The notes under the pieces were generated by a model, which was not told the DNA's origin, ran no database searches, and saw only the letters and a list, made by a program, of their open reading frames with translations. From an uncultured Pelagibacteraceae bacterium (GTDB taxonomy: Bacteria; Pseudomonadota; Alphaproteobacteria; Pelagibacterales; Pelagibacteraceae), in contig CACBFE010000001.1 in assembly GCA_902538445.1 (NCBI GenBank), positions 82,793-146,792 on the forward strand: a DNA stretch of 64,000 nucleotides, given 5' to 3'. Both the position numbers and the translations under genes were made by a program. Positions 1-7,214 of this stretch are shown here, piece after piece. How positions within the stretch are numbered: the stretch's first letter is position 1; each line of letters starts with the position of its first letter.

Positions 1-36
1 CAAGTTAAATTTTAACTTAATAACAAAAGGAAAAAT

Positions 37-1116
37 ATGAAAAACATAATCAAATCTTTAATCGTTATGTTATCTTCAGTTTCTTTATTCGCGTCAGCTA
101 ACGCAGGTGAATTAAGTGTATCTGGTACAGCAAAAGCCACTTACAACATTCTAAGCGGAAAAACTAACGTAGGAAAAGGACTTGGTGTAACAAACGAATT
201 AAATTTTACTGCATCTGGTGAGTTAGACAATGGTTACACATGGTCTTACTCTATGGAGTTAGATCCTAATGGTGTTTCAGCTGGAACAACAGCTGCTGCA
301 CAATCAGGCGCAGAGAACGATGATACTAAATTAACACTTGGAACTCCTTACGGAACTTTCGGTGTATTTATATCTGAAGGTGGATTAGACGTAGAAGATG
401 CGGCTTCTCAATCAGCTTACGCAAGACCAACTGATATGGGTGACCCTTCATCAACATCTGACAACTTTACAATCGATTCTTACAACAACGTGCAGTACCA
501 CACACCTGCAGACTTGTTACCTTTCGGAACAACATTCAAAGTTGCATACGCTCCAAACATAGCTGATGTAGCTGCTGGTGCTTCTGGAAATAACGCTGGT
601 GCTGTGAATACAATAGCAACTACTAATACAACAGGTAATAACGCAACGGAGATGCAAGTTAAAACTGCTCCGATTGACGGTTTAGCACTTGGTGCTTCTT
701 ACTTTGAATTTGATGGTAGTGGTTTAGCTAAGTCTGACCAAGAAGGTGAATCTGGTGCATACTACGCAACATATGCAACTGGTCCAGTTTCTATCGGTTA
801 TTCAAAAGCTTACAAAGCTCCATTCATAGTAAATGGTGGTTACGCAACTACAACTAACGTTGACTACTATGACCAAACTAACTACTCGATAGCTTTCGTA
901 GCTAGCGATGATTTAACTGTGTCATACGAAAGAGAAACGTCAGAAGCAAACTATGTAAACGACAGTTCAGTAGAGCAAGAGTCTTCTGCTGTACAGGTTG
1001 CTTACACAATGGGTGGTATGACAGTAGCATTATCTCATGGATCACATGATAATAATAATTACACTGATGGTGCTAACCAAGACCAAACATTATTTGCTGT
1101 AACTATGGCGTTCTAA
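37..1116 (+). CDS. Gram-negative outer-membrane porin
   Basis: A 359-residue beta-barrel porin for passive uptake of small solutes across the outer membrane. Residues 1-23 form a signal peptide ending in ASANA before GEL. The mature part is rich in Gly, Thr, Tyr and Asn with alternating hydrophobic strands. The protein ends in Phe (TMAF), the usual signal for BamA-dependent barrel insertion. Start ATG at 37 follows an AAAGG ribosome-binding site at about 26-30. The codon pattern is less AT-extreme than in neighbours, consistent with an abundant protein. A strong hairpin terminator follows at 1141. Substrate specificity cannot be read from the sequence. Confidence 0.85.
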   Translation: MKNIIKSLIVMLSSVSLFASANAGELSVSGTAKATYNILSGKTNVGKGLGVTNELNFTASGELDNGYTWSYSMELDPNGVSAGTTAAAQSGAENDDTKLTLGTPYGTFGVFISEGGLDVEDAASQSAYARPTDMGDPSSTSDNFTIDSYNNVQYHTPADLLPFGTTFKVAYAPNIADVAAGASGNNAGAVNTIATTNTTGNNATEMQVKTAPIDGLALGASYFEFDGSGLAKSDQEGESGAYYATYATGPVSIGYSKAYKAPFIVNGGYATTTNVDYYDQTNYSIAFVASDDLTVSYERETSEANYVNDSSVEQESSAVQVAYTMGGMTVALSHGSHDNNNYTDGANQDQTLFAVTMAF

Positions 1117-1134
1117 TTAGTTAGATAGTAAATA

Positions 1135-1707
1135 TTATAAAAGCCGGCTAAATATTTTAGCCGGCTTTTTTTTTACCTCTGATAAAAGGGCAAAACCCTC
1201 ACCGAATACATTTTTAAGTTGATTTAAATTGCTATTTTTAATTCCTCCTAAAGGAACTATTTTTTTTGAAAATTTCGATAAATTGTTAAATTTTACAATA
1301 CCTAAAAAGGGGGCTTGTTTATCGTAATTTACCATAAAAAGTTTGGATAATAATATAGAACTACAACCTTGTTTGATCTTAAATTGAATTTCTTTAAAAT
1401 TATGAGCTGAACCTATAATTTCAAAATTTGATTTTTTATAGTTTAAGAACTTTAAGTCCTTAATATAGGCAGACAAATAAATACCATCAGAATTTAAATA
1501 AATTGCCAACTTAAAATTATTAGCTACGAAAAATTTTATCGATTTTAATTTACACTTTTGCCTAAAACTTAATAAATCTTTTAAATTATCTATTTTACTT
1601 TTGTTTCTGTAAATTATAGAAAACTTATTACGAATTTTTATGTTTTTTAAATCAATATCTTTGATAGTTTCAATTAATAAAAAATATTTATTTTTATTTA
1701 TGAACAT
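1135..1707 (-). CDS. Degenerate ThiE/TenI-like TIM-barrel protein
   Basis: A 190-residue protein with a weak but ordered match to thiamine-phosphate synthase. N-terminal KYFLLIE resembles the first strand, SDGIYLS replaces the usual DGVHLGQ, IIGSAHNFKEI matches the iGxSaH helix start, and IVPLGGIKNSN matches the GGI phosphate-binding turn. The GP..PT.TK pyrophosphate loop is not recognisable (LSKLFMVNYDKQAP stands there), so catalysis as ThiE is doubtful. It could be a diverged TenI-like or salvage protein. Its ATG directly abuts the ATG of yggS on the other strand (CATATG). Its last 12 codons contain the porin terminator. Family call is moderate; activity unknown. Confidence 0.5.
   Translation of the reverse strand: MFINKNKYFLLIETIKDIDLKNIKIRNKFSIIYRNKSKIDNLKDLLSFRQKCKLKSIKFFVANNFKLAIYLNSDGIYLSAYIKDLKFLNYKKSNFEIIGSAHNFKEIQFKIKQGCSSILLSKLFMVNYDKQAPFLGIVKFNNLSKFSKKIVPLGGIKNSNLNQLKNVFGEGFALLSEVKKKPAKIFSRLL
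1141..1174 (+). terminator. Intrinsic terminator of the porin gene
   Basis: A perfect 12-bp stem (1141-1152 with 1156-1167, core AAGCCGGCT) with a 3-base loop is followed by a T-run to 1174. It lies inside the last codons of the convergent ThiE-like gene, so those codons and the terminator share the same bases. Confidence 0.9.
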
Positions 1708-2358
1708 ATGAGCTCAATAGTTGAAAGATTTAAAAAAATACAATTAAATATTACTTCTTTAAAGCTGGATAAACCAGTTAATATTATTGCAGTGAGTAAA
1801 ACATTTCCTTTGGATTACATTCAACCTTTAATAGATCACGGTCACATTCATTTTGGAGAAAATAAAGTTCAAGAGGCTTTTTCAAAATGGTCAGAACATA
1901 AAAAAAGTAATCAAAAAACAAAATTACACATGATTGGAAAGTTACAAAGCAATAAAGCAAAAGATGCTGTAAAATTATTTGACTATATTCATTCTCTTGA
2001 TAATCAAAAATTAGCTGATGTTTTAGCTAAGCAACAAAAAAAAATAAGTAAATCACTTAACTATTTTATCCAGGTAAATATTGGAAATGAAATTCAAAAA
2101 TCGGGTATACCAGTGAATGAATTAGATGCTTTTTATAATTATTGTGTTAATGAAATCGACTTAAAAGTAATAGGGCTCATGGTGATACCACCAAATGATA
2201 ATAATACCGAAAAATATTTTAAATCTATGAATGAATTAAATAAATCACTTGCTCTTGAAAATTTAAGTATGGGTATGTCCGCGGACTATACAACAGCTTT
2301 AAAGTACGGGTCAAATTTTGTGAGGATCGGAAGTTCTATTTTCGGCTCTCGATCATAA
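1708..2358 (+). CDS. yggS: PLP homeostasis protein, YggS/PLPBP family
   Basis: A 216-residue member of the YggS/YlmE family, a pyridoxal-phosphate-binding TIM-barrel protein that helps keep vitamin B6 and amino-acid pools balanced. The PLP lysine is in IIAVSKTFP; other family motifs are HFGENKVQEA, HMIGKLQSNKAK and the C-terminal SMGMSADYTTA with VRIGSSIFGSR. The ATG at 1708 is the only sensible start and touches the ATG of the divergent ThiE-like gene, so no intergenic promoter exists. The 3' end overlaps the convergent L,D-transpeptidase gene by 23 bases. Confidence 0.92.
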   Translation: MSSIVERFKKIQLNITSLKLDKPVNIIAVSKTFPLDYIQPLIDHGHIHFGENKVQEAFSKWSEHKKSNQKTKLHMIGKLQSNKAKDAVKLFDYIHSLDNQKLADVLAKQQKKISKSLNYFIQVNIGNEIQKSGIPVNELDAFYNYCVNEIDLKVIGLMVIPPNDNNTEKYFKSMNELNKSLALENLSMGMSADYTTALKYGSNFVRIGSSIFGSRS

Positions 2359-2836
2359 CTTTGGTATTTTTTTTAATCTCTTTAACGATTTTAAGAAGAT
2401 CTCTCTTTTGAATTGCAACACATCCTTCAGTTTTTTTAAAATTTTTTTTTGAAACATGAATAAATATTGCACTACCTTTGTTTTTTTTTATTGGTCTCAT
2501 ATTGTAATTTAGAACAAGAATAATGTCGTATATATTTTCTTTTTTAAAAAGTTTTTCATGTTTATAATTGGATGGTAATTTTATTAATTTATTATAGTTT
2601 CTTGATCTTGGATCATCACACCATCCCATATTTTTCTTAATTTTAATTATCTTCATTTCTGACTGTATTTTTTTAATCCTATCTTTCCTGTAAAGGATGT
2701 ACTTTACCTTGTATTTCCCTCGTGGTGTTATTAAGTCACCTTCTTTTTTTTTACTTCCAATTCCCTTTTTACCTATAGCGCATTTTGCTTTATAATTTTT
2801 AAAAGTAAGGTATTTTTGATTAATAAAAATATGCAT
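2336..2836 (-). CDS. L,D-transpeptidase (YkuD family)
   Basis: A 166-residue YkuD-domain protein. The catalytic signature is clear: IFIHVS, then TEGCVAIQ with the nucleophilic Cys, giving the family's H...TxGC pattern, and an early GDLITPRGKYKV segment typical of the fold. Such enzymes form 3-3 cross-links in peptidoglycan or attach proteins to it, in the periplasm. No convincing signal peptide is visible, so either the start is further upstream in a non-standard form or export is atypical. ATG at 2836 overlaps the start of the divergent regulator by six bases (ATGCAT). Very lysine-rich, as is usual in this genome. Confidence 0.8.
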   Translation of the reverse strand: MHIFINQKYLTFKNYKAKCAIGKKGIGSKKKEGDLITPRGKYKVKYILYRKDRIKKIQSEMKIIKIKKNMGWCDDPRSRNYNKLIKLPSNYKHEKLFKKENIYDIILVLNYNMRPIKKNKGSAIFIHVSKKNFKKTEGCVAIQKRDLLKIVKEIKKNTKVMIESRK

Positions 2837-3436
2837 AAGTTAAATGTTTTAATTTTAGGCTCATCATCATTTATTAATACTTTAAATGAACTTAAAACTC
2901 ATTTAAAGTTTAATCCTTTATCAGCAGGATCGAAGAATTATCATGACGCTATTTTATTCCAGGATGAGGTTTTAAAAGACAAAAAGCAAAATAATATAAT
3001 TATGAATAGTAGCGCAATTAAAATCTGTGTTTCCAAAAAAAAGGAGAAATTAAGTATTTATGACAGCAGTGTTGAATTGCCGTCAACATTAAAGGAAATA
3101 AATTCAGTTGTAGAAAATATTGCAGCAAAAAAAAAATTTAGTAAAAATTCTTCGATAGAAATTAAAGGTTATTTATTAGATAAAAATGAAAAGAAACTAT
3201 CTAAGTTTCAAAATCATATAATTCTTACAGAAAAAGAAATCCAATTATTAGAACTATTTTTAAAAAGTAGGAAGCCTGTTACAAAAAATGAGATACTTTC
3301 CTCTGTTTGGAAGTACGTTGCGGAGACTGATACTCATACCGTTGAGACTCATATTTATAGATTAAGGAAAAAAATAAGTGATAAGTTTATGGACGAAAAA
3401 TTTATAATCAATAATAAGAACGGTTACTCTTTGTGA
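2831..3436 (+). CDS. Winged-helix regulator with degenerate receiver-like N-terminus
   Basis: A 201-residue protein. Residues about 125-201 are an OmpR-type winged helix: ILTEKEIQLLELFLKS, VTKNEILSSVW, then THTVETHIYRLRKKI and a closing NGYSL wing. The N-terminal 110 residues have the strand/helix rhythm of a receiver domain (LNVLILG at the start) but lack the acidic pocket and conserved Lys, so phosphorylation is unlikely. A TTG at 2816 would add five residues; I prefer the ATG at 2831. The stop overlaps the GTG of the ArfA-like gene (GTGA). Target genes unknown; no partner kinase lies nearby. Confidence 0.7.
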   Translation: MHKLNVLILGSSSFINTLNELKTHLKFNPLSAGSKNYHDAILFQDEVLKDKKQNNIIMNSSAIKICVSKKKEKLSIYDSSVELPSTLKEINSVVENIAAKKKFSKNSSIEIKGYLLDKNEKKLSKFQNHIILTEKEIQLLELFLKSRKPVTKNEILSSVWKYVAETDTHTVETHIYRLRKKISDKFMDEKFIINNKNGYSL

Positions 3437-3540
3437 AAAAGAGGAATAAGTTTGCAAAAGATCTTTTTACAGCGAAGTATAGAAAAAGAGTTGTAAAACC
3501 AAAAAAAGGTAAAGGAAGTTTTAAAAGAAGAAAAAAATAA
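3433..3540 (+). CDS. arfA: ArfA-like alternative ribosome-rescue factor (35 aa)
   Basis: A 35-codon ORF starting with GTG that overlaps the previous stop (GTGA), so it is probably translationally coupled. The product is very basic. Its middle reads LFTAKYRKRVVKPKKGKGSF followed by KRRKK, which lines up with the E. coli ArfA core [21 protein letters not shown] (known family: ArfA recruits RF2 to ribosomes stalled on non-stop mRNA). It is shorter than E. coli ArfA mainly at the N-terminus and ends at a normal TAA, abutting the convergent kinase gene. Could alternatively be an unrelated basic ribosomal-type peptide, but the KGKGS block with the upstream RKRV favours ArfA. Confidence 0.7.
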   Translation: MKKRNKFAKDLFTAKYRKRVVKPKKGKGSFKRRKK

Positions 3541-4473
3541 TTAACTATTCAGTCTCGCACCAATAATTTGAATTACTTTAGAAGACATATTTGTTCCAAT
3601 CTCTAAACTTTCTTTAGTAGATTTATTGTTAATTAAGCCGTGTAAAAAGCCACCAGCAAATAAATCTCCTGCACCTGTTAAATCTTTTATTTGGAGATTC
3701 TCTTTTGCAGAACATTCCTCAATTTCATTTTTATTTATTGCGATTGCACCTTTTTCTCCACGCGTAATAATAATTAATTTCTTTGTTTCTTTTGCAAAAC
3801 TAATAACATCATCGAATTTTTTGACATCAATTAAAGACATTATTTCTTGCTCATTTGTAAATGTGATATCTAATTTATTTTTAACTAATCCTAAAAAATT
3901 TGGTTTATGTCTCTCTACACAGAACAAATCTGATAATGACATTGCAACTTTATTTGCATTACTTATAGCTTTTTCGAACGCTTTCTTTGGTTCACCTTCA
4001 TCCCAAAGATAACCTTCTAAAAACAAGATTTCACTATTCTTTACCGCACTCTTATCAATATCGTTTTCATTAATTTTACCTGCAGTACCAAGAAAAGTTA
4101 CCATTGTTCTTTCAGAGTCAGGCGTAATTAATATTAAACAAGTTCCCGTTGGAATTATCTCTTTTTTCTTTGAATAAAAGAACTGTACATTTTCTTTTTT
4201 CAATCCTTCTTCATACTTATTACCTAAATCATCATCGCTGACCTTCCCTATAAAGCCAACTTTATTTCCAAGTTGCGCGAGACCTACTATTGAGTTTGCT
4301 ACCGATCCACCAGAGACGGTTTCTTCTATTTTAAGTGTAGATAATAATTTTTTAAATTCAGTTTCATCTACAAGCTTCATTGTACTTTTTGTCAGTTTAT
4401 TTTGAGTGATAAAATTTTCTTCAACTTTACAAATTACATCAACGATAGCGTTGCCGATTCCTAAGATTTTCAT
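3541..4473 (-). CDS. PfkB-family kinase, adenosine-kinase-like
   Basis: A 310-residue ribokinase-fold kinase. The N-terminus ILGIGNAIVDVIC and GGSVANSIVGLAQLG form the PfkB substrate region; the C-terminal DLTGAGDLFAGGFLHG holds the anion-hole GAGD with the catalytic Asp. This set, with an extended N-terminal lid segment, is usual for alphaproteobacterial proteins annotated as adenosine kinase (adenosine to AMP). Substrate cannot be fixed from sequence; other nucleosides or sugars remain possible. It is the last gene of the dapB-nth-kinase run: its ATG follows the nth stop with no gap, and its own stop abuts that of the ArfA-like gene. Confidence 0.8.
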   Translation of the reverse strand: MKILGIGNAIVDVICKVEENFITQNKLTKSTMKLVDETEFKKLLSTLKIEETVSGGSVANSIVGLAQLGNKVGFIGKVSDDDLGNKYEEGLKKENVQFFYSKKKEIIPTGTCLILITPDSERTMVTFLGTAGKINENDIDKSAVKNSEILFLEGYLWDEGEPKKAFEKAISNANKVAMSLSDLFCVERHKPNFLGLVKNKLDITFTNEQEIMSLIDVKKFDDVISFAKETKKLIIITRGEKGAIAINKNEIEECSAKENLQIKDLTGAGDLFAGGFLHGLINNKSTKESLEIGTNMSSKVIQIIGARLNS

Positions 4474-5127
4474 TTAAGCTTTTTTTGTCTTAATAGGTTT
4501 TTTTCTATTGGGATAACAGTTTTTGCAAATTTTACAAGATATTCCATAACAATCTCTAGCCTTACAATATTCCCTGCCATACCAAATTATTTGGAGATGA
4601 AGTCTGTTCCAGTATTTTTTTGGAAAGACTGCTTTTAAATCTTTTTCGGTTTGCACAACATTTTTGCCATTCGTTAAACCCCATCTTTGAGCTAATCTAT
4701 GAATATGAGTGTCTACTGGAAAAGCAGGAAAACCAAAACCTTGAGACATTACAACACTAGCAGTTTTGTGACCTACGCCAGGCAACTGCTCTAATTCTTC
4801 ATAAGTGCTTGGTACTTTCCCTTTATATTTTTCAACTAAGGTTTTAGATAAATAAAATATACTTTTAGCTTTTACTCTAAATATTCCTATTCTTTTTATT
4901 AATCGCTCAATTTTTCTTCTTCCAAGTTTTACAAAATGAGTTGGTTTATTATATTTTGGGTAAATATCTTTTGTAACATTATTAACATTCACATCTGTAC
5001 ATTGTGCAGAGAGTAATACAGAAACTAAAAGAGTAAAAGTATTTTTGTAATTTAGTGGTATAGGAACTCTAGGATACGTTTTGTTTAATATCCTTAAAAT
5101 AATTTTAGCTTTTTGTTTTTTGTTCAC
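4474..5127 (-). CDS. nth: Endonuclease III (DNA glycosylase/AP lyase)
   Basis: A 217-residue HhH-GPD DNA repair enzyme removing oxidised pyrimidines. The helix-hairpin-helix LPGVGHKTASVV carries the catalytic Lys and VDTHIHRLAQR the catalytic Asp. The C-terminal iron-sulphur loop is unusual: the cysteines in YCKARDCYGISCKICKNC are spaced C-X4-C-X4-C-X2-C-X2-C rather than the canonical C-X6-C-X2-C-X5-C, and I checked this against the bases. Four of the five could still hold a 4Fe-4S cluster. It overlaps dapB by four bases and abuts the kinase gene. Confidence 0.93.
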   Translation of the reverse strand: MNKKQKAKIILRILNKTYPRVPIPLNYKNTFTLLVSVLLSAQCTDVNVNNVTKDIYPKYNKPTHFVKLGRRKIERLIKRIGIFRVKAKSIFYLSKTLVEKYKGKVPSTYEELEQLPGVGHKTASVVMSQGFGFPAFPVDTHIHRLAQRWGLTNGKNVVQTEKDLKAVFPKKYWNRLHLQIIWYGREYCKARDCYGISCKICKNCYPNRKKPIKTKKA

Positions 5128-5900
5128 TTAAAGTTAAGAAGGTCTCTCATGGAATAAAGACCTGCTTTTTTAGACATTAACCAAGTTGCAGCGGTTAATG
5201 CACCTTCTGAATATAAAGCTCTATCGAAAGACTCGTGGTTAAGTTTTATAATTTCTTTTCCACTAGAAAATCTTACTTCATGTTCACCAATCACCTCACC
5301 TTTACGAATAGAATTAAAATTAATTTTTCTCGCGTAAGGAAATGATCTTTTATTTAAATATTTTCTACCAATTAAATTGTAAAAATTTTTATTTTTCCCA
5401 TCGGCTATTCCTCTACCTAACATCAGAGCTGTGCCTGACGGATAATCAATTTTATGTTTATGATGTACTTCATAGATCTTACTTAAAAAATTATTTCCAA
5501 GAGATTTGGAAGCAATTTCAGTTAAATACATAAGTAAATTTACTCCTAAACTCATATTACCTGCTTTAAGTATAGGAATTTTTCTAGAGTATTGTTTTAT
5601 TAAATTTTCCTCTTTTTTCGAAAAACCCGTTGTTCCAATAACAACTCTTTTTTTTAATTTAGATGCAATTTTTAATATTTCTAATGTACATTTAGGAACA
5701 GTAAAGTCTATTATCACATTTGATTTTTTAAATGCATCAACGCTATTTTTAAAAGGCTTTATCCCTGCAATCTTTTTATTTATTACTCTATTTTCTGTTA
5801 GAGAAACTAATTTAAAATTTTTATTTTTTTTTGAGGATTTAATGAGTTGTTGACCCATTCTTCCCATACATCCAGAAATAGATAAATTTATTTTTCTCAT
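5124..5900 (-). CDS. dapB: 4-hydroxy-tetrahydrodipicolinate reductase
   Basis: A 258-residue NAD(P)H-dependent reductase of the diaminopimelate/lysine pathway. The Rossmann start is INLSISGCMGRMGQQL; VIDFTVP and VVIGTTGF are family motifs; the catalytic segment EVHHKHKIDYPSGTA contains the His pair, Lys and SGTA loop. Its ATG overlaps the stop of the small membrane-protein gene upstream (ATGA), and its end overlaps nth by four bases, so it is internal to a minus-strand operon that appears to continue from dnaJ. Confidence 0.95.
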   Translation of the reverse strand: MRKINLSISGCMGRMGQQLIKSSKKNKNFKLVSLTENRVINKKIAGIKPFKNSVDAFKKSNVIIDFTVPKCTLEILKIASKLKKRVVIGTTGFSKKEENLIKQYSRKIPILKAGNMSLGVNLLMYLTEIASKSLGNNFLSKIYEVHHKHKIDYPSGTALMLGRGIADGKNKNFYNLIGRKYLNKRSFPYARKINFNSIRKGEVIGEHEVRFSSGKEIIKLNHESFDRALYSEGALTAATWLMSKKAGLYSMRDLLNFK

Positions 5901-6067
5901 AAACTAATAAAATAAATGATTATAATAATAACCAGCGTAATTATAGCCCAAATAGATAAATTTCTTAAAAATTCTTTTAATTTATAATTTGTAGAAAGAA
6001 AACTAGGTAAGATTAAAATTAGCACTGCAATAAGAAAAATTGCAGACATTATTTGATCAGTGCTCAT
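5897..6067 (-). CDS. Small membrane protein, 56 aa, two TM helices
   Basis: An unlisted short ORF fills the gap between dnaJ and dapB. Its ATG (6067) is five bases after the dnaJ stop and its TGA overlaps the dapB ATG by four bases, the spacing of a real operon gene. The product begins MSTDQIMSAIFLIAVLILIL, has a short loop containing STNYKLKEFLR, then a second hydrophobic helix WAIITLVIIIIIYFISL. It loosely recalls the membrane anchor found in front of some alphaproteobacterial retropepsin-like proteases, but no protease domain follows. Function unknown; coding status inferred from overlap and hydrophobic pattern. Confidence 0.65.
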   Translation of the reverse strand: MSTDQIMSAIFLIAVLILILPSFLSTNYKLKEFLRNLSIWAIITLVIIIIIYFISL

Positions 6068-6072
6068 TTAGT

Positions 6073-7194
6073 TTAAGAATTTCTCCAAAATTTTTTAGCT
6101 TTTTCAAAAAAACTTTTAATGACTGGATCAGGTTTATTACTTTCGATATCATTGAATTCTTCAAGGATCTCTTTTTGTTTTTTAGTCAATGAGGTAGGAA
6201 CTTGAGTATTTATTCTTATGTATAAATCACCAAAGGCATTTCCTCTTAAAACCGGCATTCCCTTTCCTCTAAGTCTAAATTGCTTACCATGTTGCGTTCC
6301 AGCAGGAATTTTAATCTTAGATTTACCTCCATCAATTGATGGGACCTCAACAGAAGTCCCAAGCGCAGCATTGGTAAATGAAATTGGAAGTTCGTAGTAC
6401 AAATTCTCATCGGCTCTTTTAAAGATTTCATGATTGTCTATAGATATAAATAAATACAAATCTCCACTAGAACCACCTTTTGATCCCGCTTCACCTTTAC
6501 CTGATACTCTTATTCTTGTACCATCATCAACACCTTTTGGAATTTTTACAGTTACATTTTCATTTGATTGAACCTTTCCGTTACCGCTGCAACTATTACA
6601 TGGATCATTAATCATTTCTCCATATCCACTACATTGAGGGCAAGTTTGTTGAACGGTAAAAAATCCTTGGTTGGTTCTTACTTTCCCTCTTCCAGAACAA
6701 TAATCACATCTAACAGGTTTTGAACCTTTTGCAGCACCGCTTCCAGAACAAGAAGAACATGTTTTATAAGTAGTATATTTTACGTTTTTTTGAATACCTT
6801 TATAAGCTTCTTCTAAATCTATACTTACATCATACCTTAAGTCGTTACCTCTATTGCTCGATCTTCTAGTGGAACCGCTTCCACCAAAATCACTGAAGAA
6901 GTCTTCAAAAATATCTGAAAAGGAAGACGTATCAAATCCACCAAAGCCTTGACCGCCACCACCACCTCCCTCAAAGGCTGCGTGGCCGAATTGATCGTAA
7001 TTTGCTTTTCTCTTTTCATCTGAAAGTATGTGATATGCTTCACTAGCTTCTTTAAATTTCTCTTCGGAGGTTTTGTCGCCTTTAGTTTTGTCAGGATGAT
7101 ATTTAAGCGCGAGCTTTCTATAAGCTTTTTTAATATCGTCTTTGGATGCGGATCTCGGTACACCTAAGACATCATAACAATCTCTTTTAGCCAC
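6073..7194 (-). CDS. dnaJ: Chaperone DnaJ (Hsp40)
   Basis: A 373-residue type I DnaJ. The J domain (residues 1-70) has the HPD motif in KYHPDKTK; then a Gly/Phe-rich linker (GGGGGGQGFGGF); four CxxCxGxG zinc modules around residues 145-210 (CSSCSGSG, CDYCSGRG, CPQCSGYG, CNSCSGNG); and the C-terminal substrate-binding domains. It stimulates DnaK ATPase and delivers clients. The start is GTG at 7194, supported by a strong AAGGAG site eight bases upstream and by the J-domain N-terminus MAKRDCYDVLG. It lies 20 bases after dnaK in the same direction. Confidence 0.97.
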   Translation of the reverse strand: MAKRDCYDVLGVPRSASKDDIKKAYRKLALKYHPDKTKGDKTSEEKFKEASEAYHILSDEKRKANYDQFGHAAFEGGGGGGQGFGGFDTSSFSDIFEDFFSDFGGSGSTRRSSNRGNDLRYDVSIDLEEAYKGIQKNVKYTTYKTCSSCSGSGAAKGSKPVRCDYCSGRGKVRTNQGFFTVQQTCPQCSGYGEMINDPCNSCSGNGKVQSNENVTVKIPKGVDDGTRIRVSGKGEAGSKGGSSGDLYLFISIDNHEIFKRADENLYYELPISFTNAALGTSVEVPSIDGGKSKIKIPAGTQHGKQFRLRGKGMPVLRGNAFGDLYIRINTQVPTSLTKKQKEILEEFNDIESNKPDPVIKSFFEKAKKFWRNS

Positions 7195-7214
7195 AGGACG
7201 TCTCCTTTATTTTC

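Noticed and set aside
3626-4012. 128-codon plus-strand ORF within the PfkB kinase gene
   Set aside because: Mirror of the kinase codons; the kinase has intact family motifs across the same bases.
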